The notes under the pieces were generated by a model that was not told the origin of the DNA, did no database searches, and worked only from the letters and a program-made list of their open reading frames with translations. A program made the translations under genes and the position numbers. Shown in pieces: positions 18,468-27,714 of a stretch of 64,000 nt of DNA (position 1 is its first letter; each line of letters opens with the position of its first letter). This DNA comes from JAICXG01 sp036825615 (GTDB taxonomy: Bacteria > Verrucomicrobiota > Verrucomicrobiia > Chthoniobacterales > UBA10450), in NCBI GenBank assembly GCA_036825615.1, contig DAISXY010000011.1, forward strand, positions 62,001 through 126,000. Direction: 5' to 3'.

Positions 18468-19862
18468 TTACTTCGGCATGTGGAGCCGGAGATAGGAGAG
18501 GAGGTCGACCCGGGTGATCAGGCCGAGGAATTTGTCTCCCTGCATCACAATCGCGACCCGGCCGCGATCGAACACGCCTAACAAATCGGCGATGTTTGCC
18601 GCCGGCGAGAGGGTCTCGAGCCGATCGGTCATGGCGGTTTTGACAAGGTCGTTAAACTTCGCCGGGTCGCGCGTCACTTTCACGAGCAGGTCGGATTCGT
18701 CGATGATGCCGACGGCGCGGCCGGCGCCGTTCAAGACCGGCAATTGTGAAACTTCGCTGCTGCGCATGCGCTTGAAGGCGGTGAGGAGTGTGTCGTCGGG
18801 CCCGACGGTGATGACTTCGCCCTTTTCGGCGCGGTGGGATATGAGATCGCTCAGGTCGCCGTGGCTCGGGCGCTCGACAAAACCCTGCTCGGCCATCCAG
18901 AAATCGTTGTACATCTTGGAGAGGTATTTGTTGCCCGTGTCGCAGACCAAGGTCACGACGCGCTTTGGCTGTGTCTGCTGGCGGCAGTAACGGAGCGCGC
19001 CCGCGAGCAACGTGCCAGTGGAGGAACCACCCAGAATTCCTTCCTTGCGCAATAGCTCACGCGCGACCGCGAAGCTTTCGATGTCATCAATCTCGAAGGC
19101 ATCGCGCACGAGCGACATGTCCGCGATGTCGGGGACAAAATCTTCGCCGATGCCTTCGACCGTCCAGCTTCCAGCCTGCACCAGCTTTCCCAGCTTGACC
19201 CATTCGTAAAGAATCGAGCCGGTCGGATCGGCCAGGATCATCTCGAGCTCAGGCTGGACTCTTTTAAAGAAACGCCCCAGCCCGGTGAGAGTCCCGCCGG
19301 AGCCGACGCCGACAACCACCGCATCCACATCGTGGTTCATTTGCGACCAGATTTCGGGGCCGGTGGTGGTTTCGTGCGCGAGCGGGTTGGCGGGATTGCC
19401 AAATTGGTTGACGTAAAACGCGCCGGGTATCTCCTGCGTCAGGCGCGCGGCTACGTCCTGGTAATACTCCGGGTGGCCGCGGGTGACATCGCTTCTCGTC
19501 AGGCGGACCTCCGCCCCGAGGGCGCGGACATGCGCGATTTTTTCCTGCGACATCTTGTCGGGGATAACGAGGATGATGCGGTACCCTTTTGCGGCCGCCA
19601 CGAGCGCGAGTCCGAGTCCGGTGTTGCCGGCGGTCGCTTCGATGATCGTGCCGCCCGGTTTCAACTTCCCTTCACGCTCCGCCGCTTCCACCATCGAGAG
19701 CGCGATCCGGTCCTTGATCGATCCGGTCGGGTTTTGGTTTTCCAACTTGAGGAAAAGCTGACAAGGGCCGGTGTCCATGCGAGTGACCTCGAGCAGCGGT
19801 GTGTTGCCGATGAGAGAGAGGATGGCCGGTGGTTTATCAGGCGAAGCAGGCGAGTTGGTCAT
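18468..19862 (-). CDS. Cystathionine beta-synthase with C-terminal CBS domains
   Basis: A 464-residue fold-type II PLP enzyme. The cofactor lysine is K50 in NPTGSIKDR. The phosphate loop GVGSGGTLTG, the substrate loop EATAGNTGLG and the later GGSSTGTLL are all present. Residues from about 335 form two CBS domains that can bind adenosyl compounds and control activity. This domain order matches cystathionine beta-synthase rather than plain O-acetylserine sulfhydrylase, which lacks the tail. It would condense serine and homocysteine to cystathionine for the downstream lyase. No SAM riboswitch is visible in the 82 bases upstream. Confidence 0.9.
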   Translation of the reverse strand: MTNSPASPDKPPAILSLIGNTPLLEVTRMDTGPCQLFLKLENQNPTGSIKDRIALSMVEAAEREGKLKPGGTIIEATAGNTGLGLALVAAAKGYRIILVIPDKMSQEKIAHVRALGAEVRLTRSDVTRGHPEYYQDVAARLTQEIPGAFYVNQFGNPANPLAHETTTGPEIWSQMNHDVDAVVVGVGSGGTLTGLGRFFKRVQPELEMILADPTGSILYEWVKLGKLVQAGSWTVEGIGEDFVPDIADMSLVRDAFEIDDIESFAVARELLRKEGILGGSSTGTLLAGALRYCRQQTQPKRVVTLVCDTGNKYLSKMYNDFWMAEQGFVERPSHGDLSDLISHRAEKGEVITVGPDDTLLTAFKRMRSSEVSQLPVLNGAGRAVGIIDESDLLVKVTRDPAKFNDLVKTAMTDRLETLSPAANIADLLGVFDRGRVAIVMQGDKFLGLITRVDLLSYLRLHMPK

Positions 19863-19944
19863 GACAAAAAGGCAGAGCCGAGCAGCTTGGACGGCGGCAT
19901 TCGCAACGCAACACTTCCGGGCCGAATCGTCAAGCGCCCCGGCC

Positions 19945-21744
19945 TCAAGGTCTGGGGGTAAAGGGCCAGAAATAGGGGATAAGCAGAGTGGCCGCGAGCC
20001 AGAGAATCAGATTCAGCGGCACACCAACACGTGGAAAATCAACAAACCGGTAGCCGCCCGCGCCAAAGACATAGGTGTTGGTCTGGTAACCGATCGGGGT
20101 GGCGAAGCTGGCGCTGCTTCCGAACATGACGGCGACAGCAAAAGGGCGGGCGTCCAAGCCTAACGACGCCGCGATTTCGAAAGTGAGCGGCGTCAGGAGG
20201 ACGGCGACTGCATTGTTGCCGATAAACTCGGTCAGGAGCATGGCGAGAAAATAAGTGGCGGAGAGGGTTGCGACCGGACCGAAATGGCCGACCGCCCCGG
20301 TAACGGCGCTTGCGAGCAGGTGCGCCGCGCCCGTTGTTTCCATGGCGTGACCAAGCGCGAGCATGCCAAAGATGATGAAGAGCAGGTTCCACTCGACCGA
20401 TTCGTAGGCTTCCTCGACATCAAGACATTTCGCCACCACCACCACGATCGCGGCCACGAGCGCGATCGCGGCAATCGGCAGAACTTCAAATGAAGCGAGG
20501 ATCATCACCACCACGATGGCCGCGATCGCGATCGGTGCCCGATGCGGGCGATAGGCGCGCTGTTTCGGTTCGGTGAGATTGAGAAAATCGCGCTCCTGCA
20601 TGAGCCGGTGGATTCCTTCCGCCGGTCCCTGCACGAGCAGGGTGTCGCCAAAAGCGAGGCGCACGTCTTCGAAATTCTTCCGCAGATTTTCGCCCTGGCG
20701 GTGGACAGCGAGGATGAGCACCCCGTAGCGTTGACGGAAGTTCATTTCCCGCAGCGTCTTCCCGACAAAGGTCGAGCGGCTGCCGATGATTCCTTCCATC
20801 AACACGGCCTCACGCGGCGCTGATTCGCTTTCCTCCAGGTCAGCCTCGGAGCGAAAGATTACCCCGGGCATTTCCCGAATGCTCTTCACCCCGGCGACCG
20901 GGCTTTCCAAAAGCAACTGATCCCCCGGCGCGAAGCGGAGCTGGTTGAGCGGCGTCTCCAGTCTTTCGCCCCGTCGCGTCACATCGATGATGCGCGCGTT
21001 GCGCAGCCTGACGAGCGGCGTTTCCGTCAACGTCTTGCCCACGAGCGGTGAATCACGACTGATCACCGCCTGGAGAAGAAACTGCCGCGCCATCCCACTG
21101 CCGATCAGGGCGGCGAGGGTCTCGCGTTTCGGGAGCAACTTGCGCCCGACGAGGAAAAGGTAGGTGGCGCCGATTGCCGCGTAGATGATGCCGAGCGGAG
21201 TAATTTCGAAGACCCCAAACGGCCGCAGCCCGTGCTGCCTCGTGATTCCATCGACAAGCAGGTTGGTGGAAGTGCCGATAAGAGTGCAGGTGCCGCCCAG
21301 AATCGAGAAGTACGAGAGCGGGATGAGCAGGCGCGAAGCTTTCAAGTCGGTATTGCGGGCGAGGGCGAGCACCACCGGCATGAACACAACCACCACCGGC
21401 GTATTGTTGATAAAGGCGGAGAGCGGAATCGTGAGCGCACCAAGTGTGAGCAGGGCGCGCAGTTCGCTCGTTCCGGCGAGACGCAGGAAGGTTCCAGCAA
21501 GCGCGTCAATCGCGCCGGTGCGTTCCAGGGCGGCGCTGAGAACAAACATGGCCCCGATCGTGATCGGCGCGCTGTTGCTGAAAACCTTCAGTGCCTCCTC
21601 GGCTCCGACCGTGCCGGTGAGAAGCAGGATGGCGAACGCGCTCAGGGAGACGAGATCGGGCGAAACCCATTCGCGGATGAAGGCGACAAACGTCCCCACC
21701 ACGAGCGCAAAAACAATGATGAGGTGCAGAGTGTGCAGATCCAT
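19945..21744 (-). CDS. SLC13-family permease with two RCK_C (TrkA-C) domains
   Basis: A 599-residue membrane transporter. About five N-terminal helices with the family motif FINNTPVVVVFMPVVL (about 112-127) are followed by a cytoplasmic insert of two TrkA-C-like domains (about 215-385, each with a VGKTL/R and GD-LLVQGP/LLLESP pattern). A second block of helices has the mirrored motif EFIGNNAVAVLLTP and ends YFWPFTPRP. The inverted repeat of the NN motif is characteristic of SLC13/DASS anion transporters for dicarboxylates or sulfate. Placement beside the transsulfuration genes suggests sulfate or another sulfur anion; this is inference. It lies 82 bases beyond the synthase start, on the same strand. 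Confidence 0.85.
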   Translation of the reverse strand: MDLHTLHLIIVFALVVGTFVAFIREWVSPDLVSLSAFAILLLTGTVGAEEALKVFSNSAPITIGAMFVLSAALERTGAIDALAGTFLRLAGTSELRALLTLGALTIPLSAFINNTPVVVVFMPVVLALARNTDLKASRLLIPLSYFSILGGTCTLIGTSTNLLVDGITRQHGLRPFGVFEITPLGIIYAAIGATYLFLVGRKLLPKRETLAALIGSGMARQFLLQAVISRDSPLVGKTLTETPLVRLRNARIIDVTRRGERLETPLNQLRFAPGDQLLLESPVAGVKSIREMPGVIFRSEADLEESESAPREAVLMEGIIGSRSTFVGKTLREMNFRQRYGVLILAVHRQGENLRKNFEDVRLAFGDTLLVQGPAEGIHRLMQERDFLNLTEPKQRAYRPHRAPIAIAAIVVVMILASFEVLPIAAIALVAAIVVVVAKCLDVEEAYESVEWNLLFIIFGMLALGHAMETTGAAHLLASAVTGAVGHFGPVATLSATYFLAMLLTEFIGNNAVAVLLTPLTFEIAASLGLDARPFAVAVMFGSSASFATPIGYQTNTYVFGAGGYRFVDFPRVGVPLNLILWLAATLLIPYFWPFTPRP

Positions 21745-21908
21745 GGCCGCGCCGCGGTGCTCTTTTCGTCGACAACGCTCGGAATCACAATCGCGAAATC
21801 AGCGCTCCAGAGCGCAAATTGTCGGAGCAAAGTCCGTTCGCGCTGCTCTGCTCTGAATTAGGGTTGCAGGGAAATCAGGCTGACGTTATTTCACAGGAGA
21901 CAGATGCG

Positions 21909-22331
21909 ATGATGGTTGGGAATTTCCTTCCCCTCAGCCGAAGCAGAATTCTCGTGTTCGCCGCGCTCCTCTTTGCCGGCTGCGCCCACCCCGATTACGA
22001 GGACCGCGCCCGCACTCCACTCAAGCCGATGACTTCGGTCGTTCACAAGGAATCGGAAAATTTCGATGTGCCGCCGTGCGTGCTGGAGGGAAACCGCCCG
22101 GAGTATCCGGAGCCGGAAGGCGAGAATCGCGTCCGAGGTTTCGTCAGCATCATCGCGACGATCGACGCGAATGGCAAACCGACCGAGTTCGAGATTGAAA
22201 GTGCGACCAGTCCCGCTTTTGCCTACGAGGCGATGGTGGCGATCTCGAAGTGGAAATTTGCTCCGGCAATGAAGAATGGCCGGCCGGTCAAAGCCAAGCT
22301 GCGGGTGCCGATGCATTTCAACGCGCTCTGA
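21909..22331 (+). CDS. Lipoprotein with TonB C-terminal-like domain
   Basis: About 140 residues from ATG 21909, chosen because it gives a normal lipoprotein signal (basic start, then RILVFAALLFAGC, with Cys about residue 22). The remaining region, GFVSIIATIDANGKPTEFEI followed by FAYEAMVAISKWKFAPAMKN and VPMHF, matches the TonB C-terminal fold. There is no N-terminal membrane helix or proline-rich linker, so it is a stand-alone lipid-anchored TonB-C domain rather than a true energy transducer. It is transcribed away from the SLC13 permease and lies just upstream of the histidine kinase operon. Function unknown. Confidence 0.75.
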   Translation: MMVGNFLPLSRSRILVFAALLFAGCAHPDYEDRARTPLKPMTSVVHKESENFDVPPCVLEGNRPEYPEPEGENRVRGFVSIIATIDANGKPTEFEIESATSPAFAYEAMVAISKWKFAPAMKNGRPVKAKLRVPMHFNAL

Positions 22332-22363
22332 GTGGGCGAGTTAAAGAGAAAAAACCGGTCTCG

Positions 22364-22380
22364 TGGCAGGCTTGGTGCTT
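22364..22380 (+). promoter_or_regulatory. Possible sigma-54 promoter before the two-component genes
   Basis: TGGCAGGCTTGGTGCTT has GG and GC separated by exactly ten bases. It matches the -24 element at five of six positions and has TGC at -12. The start point would be near 22390, about 55 bases before the kinase ATG. The match is weaker than the one at 13451, so autoregulation of the two-component genes is only a possibility. Confidence 0.4.
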
Positions 22381-22444
22381 TTTTCCTCTTCATGAGCTCT
22401 CTCCCGAGTGCGCTCGCCTTCCGTGCCGAGCCGGCTGATTGCGC

Positions 22445-24820
22445 ATGAGGTCGATTTTCCTGCGCCCATTGCAACAGAAGTGGTTGGATCTTCCCTTGCG
22501 GCTCAAGGGGATGGCGGTGGTCGGCCTGCCCATCCTCGCCTTGATTGCCGGGCTCGTCCTTCTTTGGACCATGGCGGTGCGCGAACAGAACGCGAGCGCC
22601 TGGGTAGATCACACCATTCAGGTGCGGCAAAAGCTCGAGGCCATGCTCAACGACCTGCTCGCAGCCGAGAGCAACGCGCGCGGTTACGCCATAACGCGCG
22701 AGAGCAACTTGCTTCCTCCCTTTGAGCAGGCGCGGCTCGACGCCAGGAATCAACTGCATCAACTGGAGAAGTTGACCCGCGATAACCCGGGTCAGCAGGC
22801 ACGCATCGCACCCTTGCGTAAATTGCTGGATGACAAATTGGCCGCAATGACGGCCCTGATCGAAGCCTCCCAGCGCATTCCCCTTCCTCCGGCCAAGCCG
22901 CAACTCGAGCGGGCTCGTCGCGCCATGGAACCGCTTCGGGCCATGCTGGACGACATGAATGAAGAAGAACGCCAACTCCTCAATTTTCGGCAGGGCCGTT
23001 TGCAGACTGCCCGTTCGCAGTCGCTCCTCGCGGGTTTCGGCACCCTGATCCTTGGCGTCAGCGGTGGAATCGCCGCGACTTTGCTCTTTGGCGGGTCGAT
23101 TGCACGCCGGATGGAACAGTTGCGACTAAACGCCCGCGCCCTCCGGCTGGAATCACCGCTCCTTTCTCTGGCTTCAGCAAGAGATGAGATCGGCGTCGCC
23201 GAGAGCGAGTTGAAATTAACCAGTGAGATCATGGCCCGCCGCAGCGAGAAATTGCGCCGGAGCGAAGCGCAATTGCGCGCCATCATCGATCACACGACGG
23301 CGTTGGTTTATGTCAAGGACCTCGAAGGCCGCTTCATCCTTGTCAATCGTCAGTTGGAGGAAAACCTCGGACGACCGGCCGCGCAGATTATCGGCAAAAC
23401 CTCGCACGATTTTTACCGGCAAGAAATCGCCGACGAGATTGCAACGCACGATCGCGAGGTCTTGCAGCTGCGGCAGCCCCGCAGCTTCGAAGAACAGGTG
23501 ATCCATCGCGGCCGGCTTCTCATTCTGCTCTCCAACAAGGTCCCGCTCCTCGACGAGAAAGGCGAACCGTACGCGCTTTGTGGCATTTCCACCGATATCA
23601 CTGCTCAGGCCCGAGCCGCCGATCAGCTCCATCACGATCTGGAAAAAGAAAGCGCCCAACATCAGCAGACCGCCGCCACCCTCAAGAATACGCAGGCGCA
23701 GTTGCTCCAGGCGCAGAAGATGGAAATCATCGGCAACATCGCCAGCGGCGTCGCCCACGATTTCAACAACGTCCTCACCGCCATCATGGGTTACGCCACT
23801 CTCCTGCGCAGCGATGGCAGCGCCGACGCGCGAGAATACGCTTCTGAGATCATGCAGGCGGCCGAGCGCGCTGCGACTCTAAGCAAGCAACTGCTCGGCT
23901 TCGCCCGGCTTCACCCTAACGAAGCCAAAATCATTTCTCTCGAGGAGGTGATCCGGCGCGTCGAAGGCATGCTCCGGCGCGTCATCGGCGACACCATCAG
24001 CCTGCGCACCGTGATCGAGCGCGATGTCGGCGCAGTTCGCGCTGACCCGAGCCAGATCGAGCAATTGCTCCTCAACCTGGTAGTGAACGCGCGCGATGCC
24101 ATGCCGACTGGTGGTTGCATTACAATTGCCCTGCGCCGCGCGGAAAATACAAAACTTTCCGCCCATCCGAATGGAGAGATCGCCGGCTGGGTCGAGCTCT
24201 CCGTCACCGATGAAGGCACCGGGATTCCGCCTCAGGTGCAGCGCCGAATGTTCGAGCCATTTTTCACAACCAAGCGTCCCGGCCAGGGCACTGGTCTCGG
24301 GCTTGCGACCTGTGTCACGATCGCCGAGCAAAATCACGGAAAACTCGATTTCACGACTGCGCCGGCACGCGGGACTACCTTCACCCTGCGTCTCCCGCGG
24401 GTCGCCGAAGCCGCGCCGGTCCTGAGTCCCGCGGGAGAGACGACGAGTGCTCCCGGCCATGGGACGCTGCTCGTGGTTGAAGACGAACCGGCCGTGGGCG
24501 AAATCATCGCCCTTCTCCTGCGCGACCTCGGCTATGAAGTCTTGACCGCCGACAACGGCGAAGCCGCGGAGCGGATCATCAGCGAATGCGAACGCGAGAT
24601 CGATCTCGTCCTGACCGATCTCAACATGCCGCGAATGAACGGCCGCGAACTTCTCGCCCGCTTGGGCCGGAGCAACCCGCGTGTCCGGGTGATTCTCACT
24701 TCCGGCAACGATGCCCTGCTCGACAATGACACCGCTGATTCGCTCTCGATCGAGTTCCTTCCAAAGCCCTTTACCCGACAAAGCCTCGCCCAAAAAGTCC
24801 AGGCCGTGCTCGCGAAGTAG
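22445..24820 (+). CDS. Hybrid histidine kinase: CHASE3-PAS-HisKA-HATPase-REC
   Basis: About 791 residues from ATG 22445 (an upstream TTG at 22439 adds two). Order: membrane helix (about 22-44), a helical CHASE3-like periplasmic segment, a second helix (about 190-215), a HAMP-like linker, and a PAS domain (about 275-385, YVKDLEGRFILVNRQ). Then follow HisKA with phosphoacceptor His in VAHDFNNVLTAIMGY (about 438), the HATPase with NARDAMP and GTGLGLAT, and a C-terminal receiver (about 670-791) with Asp in LVLTDLNMP. The fused receiver suggests phosphorelay or internal control. It stands 75 bases before the NtrC-type regulator and probably belongs to the same operon. Confidence 0.9.
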   Translation: MRSIFLRPLQQKWLDLPLRLKGMAVVGLPILALIAGLVLLWTMAVREQNASAWVDHTIQVRQKLEAMLNDLLAAESNARGYAITRESNLLPPFEQARLDARNQLHQLEKLTRDNPGQQARIAPLRKLLDDKLAAMTALIEASQRIPLPPAKPQLERARRAMEPLRAMLDDMNEEERQLLNFRQGRLQTARSQSLLAGFGTLILGVSGGIAATLLFGGSIARRMEQLRLNARALRLESPLLSLASARDEIGVAESELKLTSEIMARRSEKLRRSEAQLRAIIDHTTALVYVKDLEGRFILVNRQLEENLGRPAAQIIGKTSHDFYRQEIADEIATHDREVLQLRQPRSFEEQVIHRGRLLILLSNKVPLLDEKGEPYALCGISTDITAQARAADQLHHDLEKESAQHQQTAATLKNTQAQLLQAQKMEIIGNIASGVAHDFNNVLTAIMGYATLLRSDGSADAREYASEIMQAAERAATLSKQLLGFARLHPNEAKIISLEEVIRRVEGMLRRVIGDTISLRTVIERDVGAVRADPSQIEQLLLNLVVNARDAMPTGGCITIALRRAENTKLSAHPNGEIAGWVELSVTDEGTGIPPQVQRRMFEPFFTTKRPGQGTGLGLATCVTIAEQNHGKLDFTTAPARGTTFTLRLPRVAEAAPVLSPAGETTSAPGHGTLLVVEDEPAVGEIIALLLRDLGYEVLTADNGEAAERIISECEREIDLVLTDLNMPRMNGRELLARLGRSNPRVRVILTSGNDALLDNDTADSLSIEFLPKPFTRQSLAQKVQAVLAK

Positions 24821-24895
24821 CCGGCTCGGTTATCGGCCGCTCTAACGTTGCCGGCGAATTGACGCCGCCCCGGAAATGCGGTTCATCGTTAAGCG

Positions 24896-26242
24896 GTGAA
24901 CCGGATTCTGATCGTCGACGACCAGCCCGATGTGCTTGAGGCGCTCCGGATTCTGCTCAAGGGCGAAGGTTACCAGACCGACGCCGTGACCTCGTTAGGC
25001 GCAATGATGAATTCGCTCGAGAAGCGCAGCTACGCGCTCCTCATGATGGATTTGAACTACACCCGCGACACCACTTCGGGCCAGGAAGGTCTCGAAATTA
25101 TTCCGCGCGTGCAGGCGATCGACGAGACGCTCCCGATCGTCGTCATGACCGCCTGGGCGACGGTCGACCTCGCGGTTGAGGCGATGAAACTCGGGGCGCG
25201 CGATTTCGTTACCAAGCCGTGGGATAACGACCGGCTCCTCGCGATCGTCCGCACCCAGATCGCGCTCGGCAATGCGCTCCGCAAAACCCAGCAGCTTGAA
25301 GCCAAGAACGAACTTCTGCGCGCGAAGATGCCGAACATCATCTCCGAATCAGCGCGGATGCGTCCGGTGATGGAGCTGATCTCGCGCGTCGCGCCATCGG
25401 ACGCGAACATTCTCATCACCGGCGAGAACGGCACCGGCAAAGGTTTGGTCGCGCAGGCGGTGCATTTGCTCTCGCCGCGCGCGAGCAAATTGATGATCAC
25501 GGTCAACATGGGTGGTTTGTCCGAAGGCGTGTTCGAGAGCGAGCTTTTCGGTCACGTCAAAGGCGCTTTCACCGACGCGAAGACGGATCGCGCCGGCCGT
25601 TTCGAACTGGCGGATGAGAGCACCTTGTTCCTCGATGAAATTGCGAATCTGCCCATGAGTCAGCAGGCAAAACTGCTGCGGGTGATTGAGACGGGCGAGT
25701 TCGAGCGAGTCGGTTCTTCGCGCACCCTGCACGCGAACGTGCGGATCATTTCCGCCACCAACTCCAACCTGCACGACGAAGTCGCGGCCGGCCGATTCCG
25801 CCAGGATCTGCTCTTTCGTCTCAACACGATCGAGATCGCGCTCCCGCCCTTGCGCGAGCGACGGGAAGACATTGCGCCGCTCGCCGCGCATTTCCTCCGC
25901 CAGCACGCCGAGCGTTATCGAAAACAGCTGGGCGGATTTGAGCCCGGCGCGCACGAAGCGCTCATGCGCCACGAGTGGCCCGGCAACGTGCGCGAGCTCG
26001 ATCACGTCATCGAGCGCGCGGTCCTCATGTCGCAGGGTGCGCAGATCAAGGCGAAGGACCTCGGCCTAACGACGATCGCAGACGGCTCCCCGCGTCTCGA
26101 AGAGATGAGTCTCGAGGAAGTGGAAGCGTTCCTGATCAAGAAGGCGCTCGCCCGTCACGACGGCAACGCGCGCAAGGCCGCGGAGTCGTTAGGCCTGAGC
26201 CGGAGCGCGTTTTATCGCCGGCTCCAGCATTATGGGCTGTGA
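24896..26242 (+). CDS. NtrC-family sigma-54-dependent response regulator
   Basis: A 448-residue activator starting at GTG. The receiver domain (1-120) has acidic residues in IVDDQ and phosphoacceptor Asp near 52 in LMMDLNYTRD. The AAA+ domain has Walker A GENGTGKG (about 174-181), a sigma-54 contact loop GAFTDA in place of the usual GAFTGA, Walker B TLFLDEIA and an arginine finger in FRQDLLFRLN. A Fis-type HTH ends the protein (NARKAAESLGLSRSAFYRRL). It uses ATP to open sigma-54 promoters. The only exact -24/-12 promoter I found in the window lies at 13451-13469 before the exporter operon, making that the best candidate target. Kinase partners flank it on both sides. Confidence 0.92.
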   Translation: MNRILIVDDQPDVLEALRILLKGEGYQTDAVTSLGAMMNSLEKRSYALLMMDLNYTRDTTSGQEGLEIIPRVQAIDETLPIVVMTAWATVDLAVEAMKLGARDFVTKPWDNDRLLAIVRTQIALGNALRKTQQLEAKNELLRAKMPNIISESARMRPVMELISRVAPSDANILITGENGTGKGLVAQAVHLLSPRASKLMITVNMGGLSEGVFESELFGHVKGAFTDAKTDRAGRFELADESTLFLDEIANLPMSQQAKLLRVIETGEFERVGSSRTLHANVRIISATNSNLHDEVAAGRFRQDLLFRLNTIEIALPPLRERREDIAPLAAHFLRQHAERYRKQLGGFEPGAHEALMRHEWPGNVRELDHVIERAVLMSQGAQIKAKDLGLTTIADGSPRLEEMSLEEVEAFLIKKALARHDGNARKAAESLGLSRSAFYRRLQHYGL

Positions 26243-26296
26243 TGAGGAATGACGAACGGGCACGTTACGTCGTGAATCGTTGCATCGTTACAGCGG

Positions 26297-26340
26297 ATTC
26301 GATTCACGATTCACGATTCGCCATTCACGATTCACGATCT
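26297..26340. repeat. Short direct repeats of a TTCACGA word
   Basis: GATTCACGATTCACGATTCG and a second similar pair form four to five copies of an ATTCACG unit between the regulator and the kinase gene. This is low-complexity sequence with no associated gene. Repeats directly adjoin each other without unique spacers, so it is not a CRISPR. Confidence 0.6.
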
Positions 26341-26367
26341 CTTCAATCAATTTAGCAAGCTCGACCC

Positions 26368-27708
26368 GTGCGCCAGCCAGCCCATTCCCGTCACCACCGG
26401 CGGCTTTCACACGAAAACCGCCTTACCTGGCTTACTCTCGGCGCCGTCGTGCCCGCGATCCTGATCGCCCTCGTTCTGCTTTTGACCGGTGACTACAGCG
26501 CAAAACTCATCTGGACCCTTGTGCTCGTCATGGGCGTGTGCGCGCTCGGCTTCATCGCCAGCACGCGCGAGCACATCGTGCGTCCCCTCCAGACGATGAG
26601 CAATCTTCTCGCTGCCCTGCGCGAAGGTGATTATTCGATTCGCGCTCGCGGCGCGCGGACGGACGACGCGCTCGGCGAAGTGCTGCTCGAGATCAATCAG
26701 CTCGGCGAAACCTTGCGCGTCCAGCGGCTCGGCGCATTCGAAGCGACCGCCCTCCTTCGTACTATCATGGCGGAAATCGAGGTCGCGGTTTTTACTTTCG
26801 ATCCCGACCGCCGCCTCCGCCTCGTCAATCGCGCGGGCGAAAATCTTCTCCGCCAGCCGATCGACAAATTGTTAGGCAAACGGGCGAGCGACCTGGGACT
26901 CGCGGTTTGTCTCGACGCGAACCAGGACCAGCCCCTGACGCTGAGTTTTCCTGGCGCGACCGGCCGCTGGGGGGTGCGGCGAAGCCATTTTCGCGAACAC
27001 GGTTTGCCCCACGAGCTGCTCGTCCTGACTGATCTCAGCCGCACCCTGCGCGAGGAGGAACGCATCGCCTGGCAACGACTGGTCCGCGTGCTCGGACATG
27101 AGATGAACAATTCGCTCGCGCCCATTAAATCAATTGCGGGCAGTCTCGAAACCCTGCTCAAGCGCGATCCGCCGCCGCTTGACTGGCGCGAGGATGCACG
27201 CAGCGGGTTGAACATCATCGCGACGCGCGCCGAATCGCTCAGCCGCTTCATGCACGCCTACGCCCGCCTCGCCCGCCTGCCGCCGCCGCAAAAGGAGCCG
27301 GTCGCGCTCGGACCGCTCCTCAGGCGAGTGGTCGAGTTGGAAACCCGGCTTCCGGTCCGGCTGGTGGAAGGTCCCGAGGTCACGATCTCGGCCGATGCGG
27401 CGCAGATCGAACAGCTCCTGATCAACATTCTGCATAACGCGGTCGATGCTTCACTCGAAACCGGGGGCGCGGTCGTGGCCGGCTGGCGCGCGGCCCGGGA
27501 ATGCGCGGAGATTTTTGTCCGGGACGAAGGTCCCGGGATCATGAATCCGAGCAACCTTTTCGTCCCTTTCTTTACGACCAAGCCGGGCGGCTCCGGGATT
27601 GGGTTGCCCCTTAGCCGCCAGATCGCGGAAGCGCACGGCGGTTCGCTCAATCTTAGCAATCGCCGCGATCGCACCGGGAGCGAAGCCTTGCTTCGGCTTC
27701 CTCGTTAG
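26368..27708 (+). CDS. NtrB/NtrY-like membrane histidine kinase
   Basis: A 446-residue sensor kinase starting at GTG 26368. Two membrane helices (about 20-65) with almost no periplasmic loop are followed by HAMP (REHIVRPLQTMSNLL), a PAS domain (about 125-225, VFTFDPDRRLRLVNRAG), and HisKA with His in VRVLGHEMNNSLAPIKS (about 243). The HATPase has NILHNAVDA, DEGPGI and GSGIGLPLSRQI. The H-E-M-N-N form is typical of NtrY-like kinases paired with NtrC-type regulators. The minimal external loop suggests it senses a membrane or cytoplasmic signal. The stop codon lies within a TCGTTAGGC word. It is the most likely cognate kinase for the regulator at 24896. Confidence 0.9.
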   Translation: MRQPAHSRHHRRLSHENRLTWLTLGAVVPAILIALVLLLTGDYSAKLIWTLVLVMGVCALGFIASTREHIVRPLQTMSNLLAALREGDYSIRARGARTDDALGEVLLEINQLGETLRVQRLGAFEATALLRTIMAEIEVAVFTFDPDRRLRLVNRAGENLLRQPIDKLLGKRASDLGLAVCLDANQDQPLTLSFPGATGRWGVRRSHFREHGLPHELLVLTDLSRTLREEERIAWQRLVRVLGHEMNNSLAPIKSIAGSLETLLKRDPPPLDWREDARSGLNIIATRAESLSRFMHAYARLARLPPPQKEPVALGPLLRRVVELETRLPVRLVEGPEVTISADAAQIEQLLINILHNAVDASLETGGAVVAGWRAARECAEIFVRDEGPGIMNPSNLFVPFFTTKPGGSGIGLPLSRQIAEAHGGSLNLSNRRDRTGSEALLRLPR

Positions 27709-27714
27709 GCTGAA

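Noticed and set aside
26297..26340. Short repeats considered as a CRISPR
   Set aside because: Units of about 8 bases directly adjoin, with no unique spacers and no cas genes.
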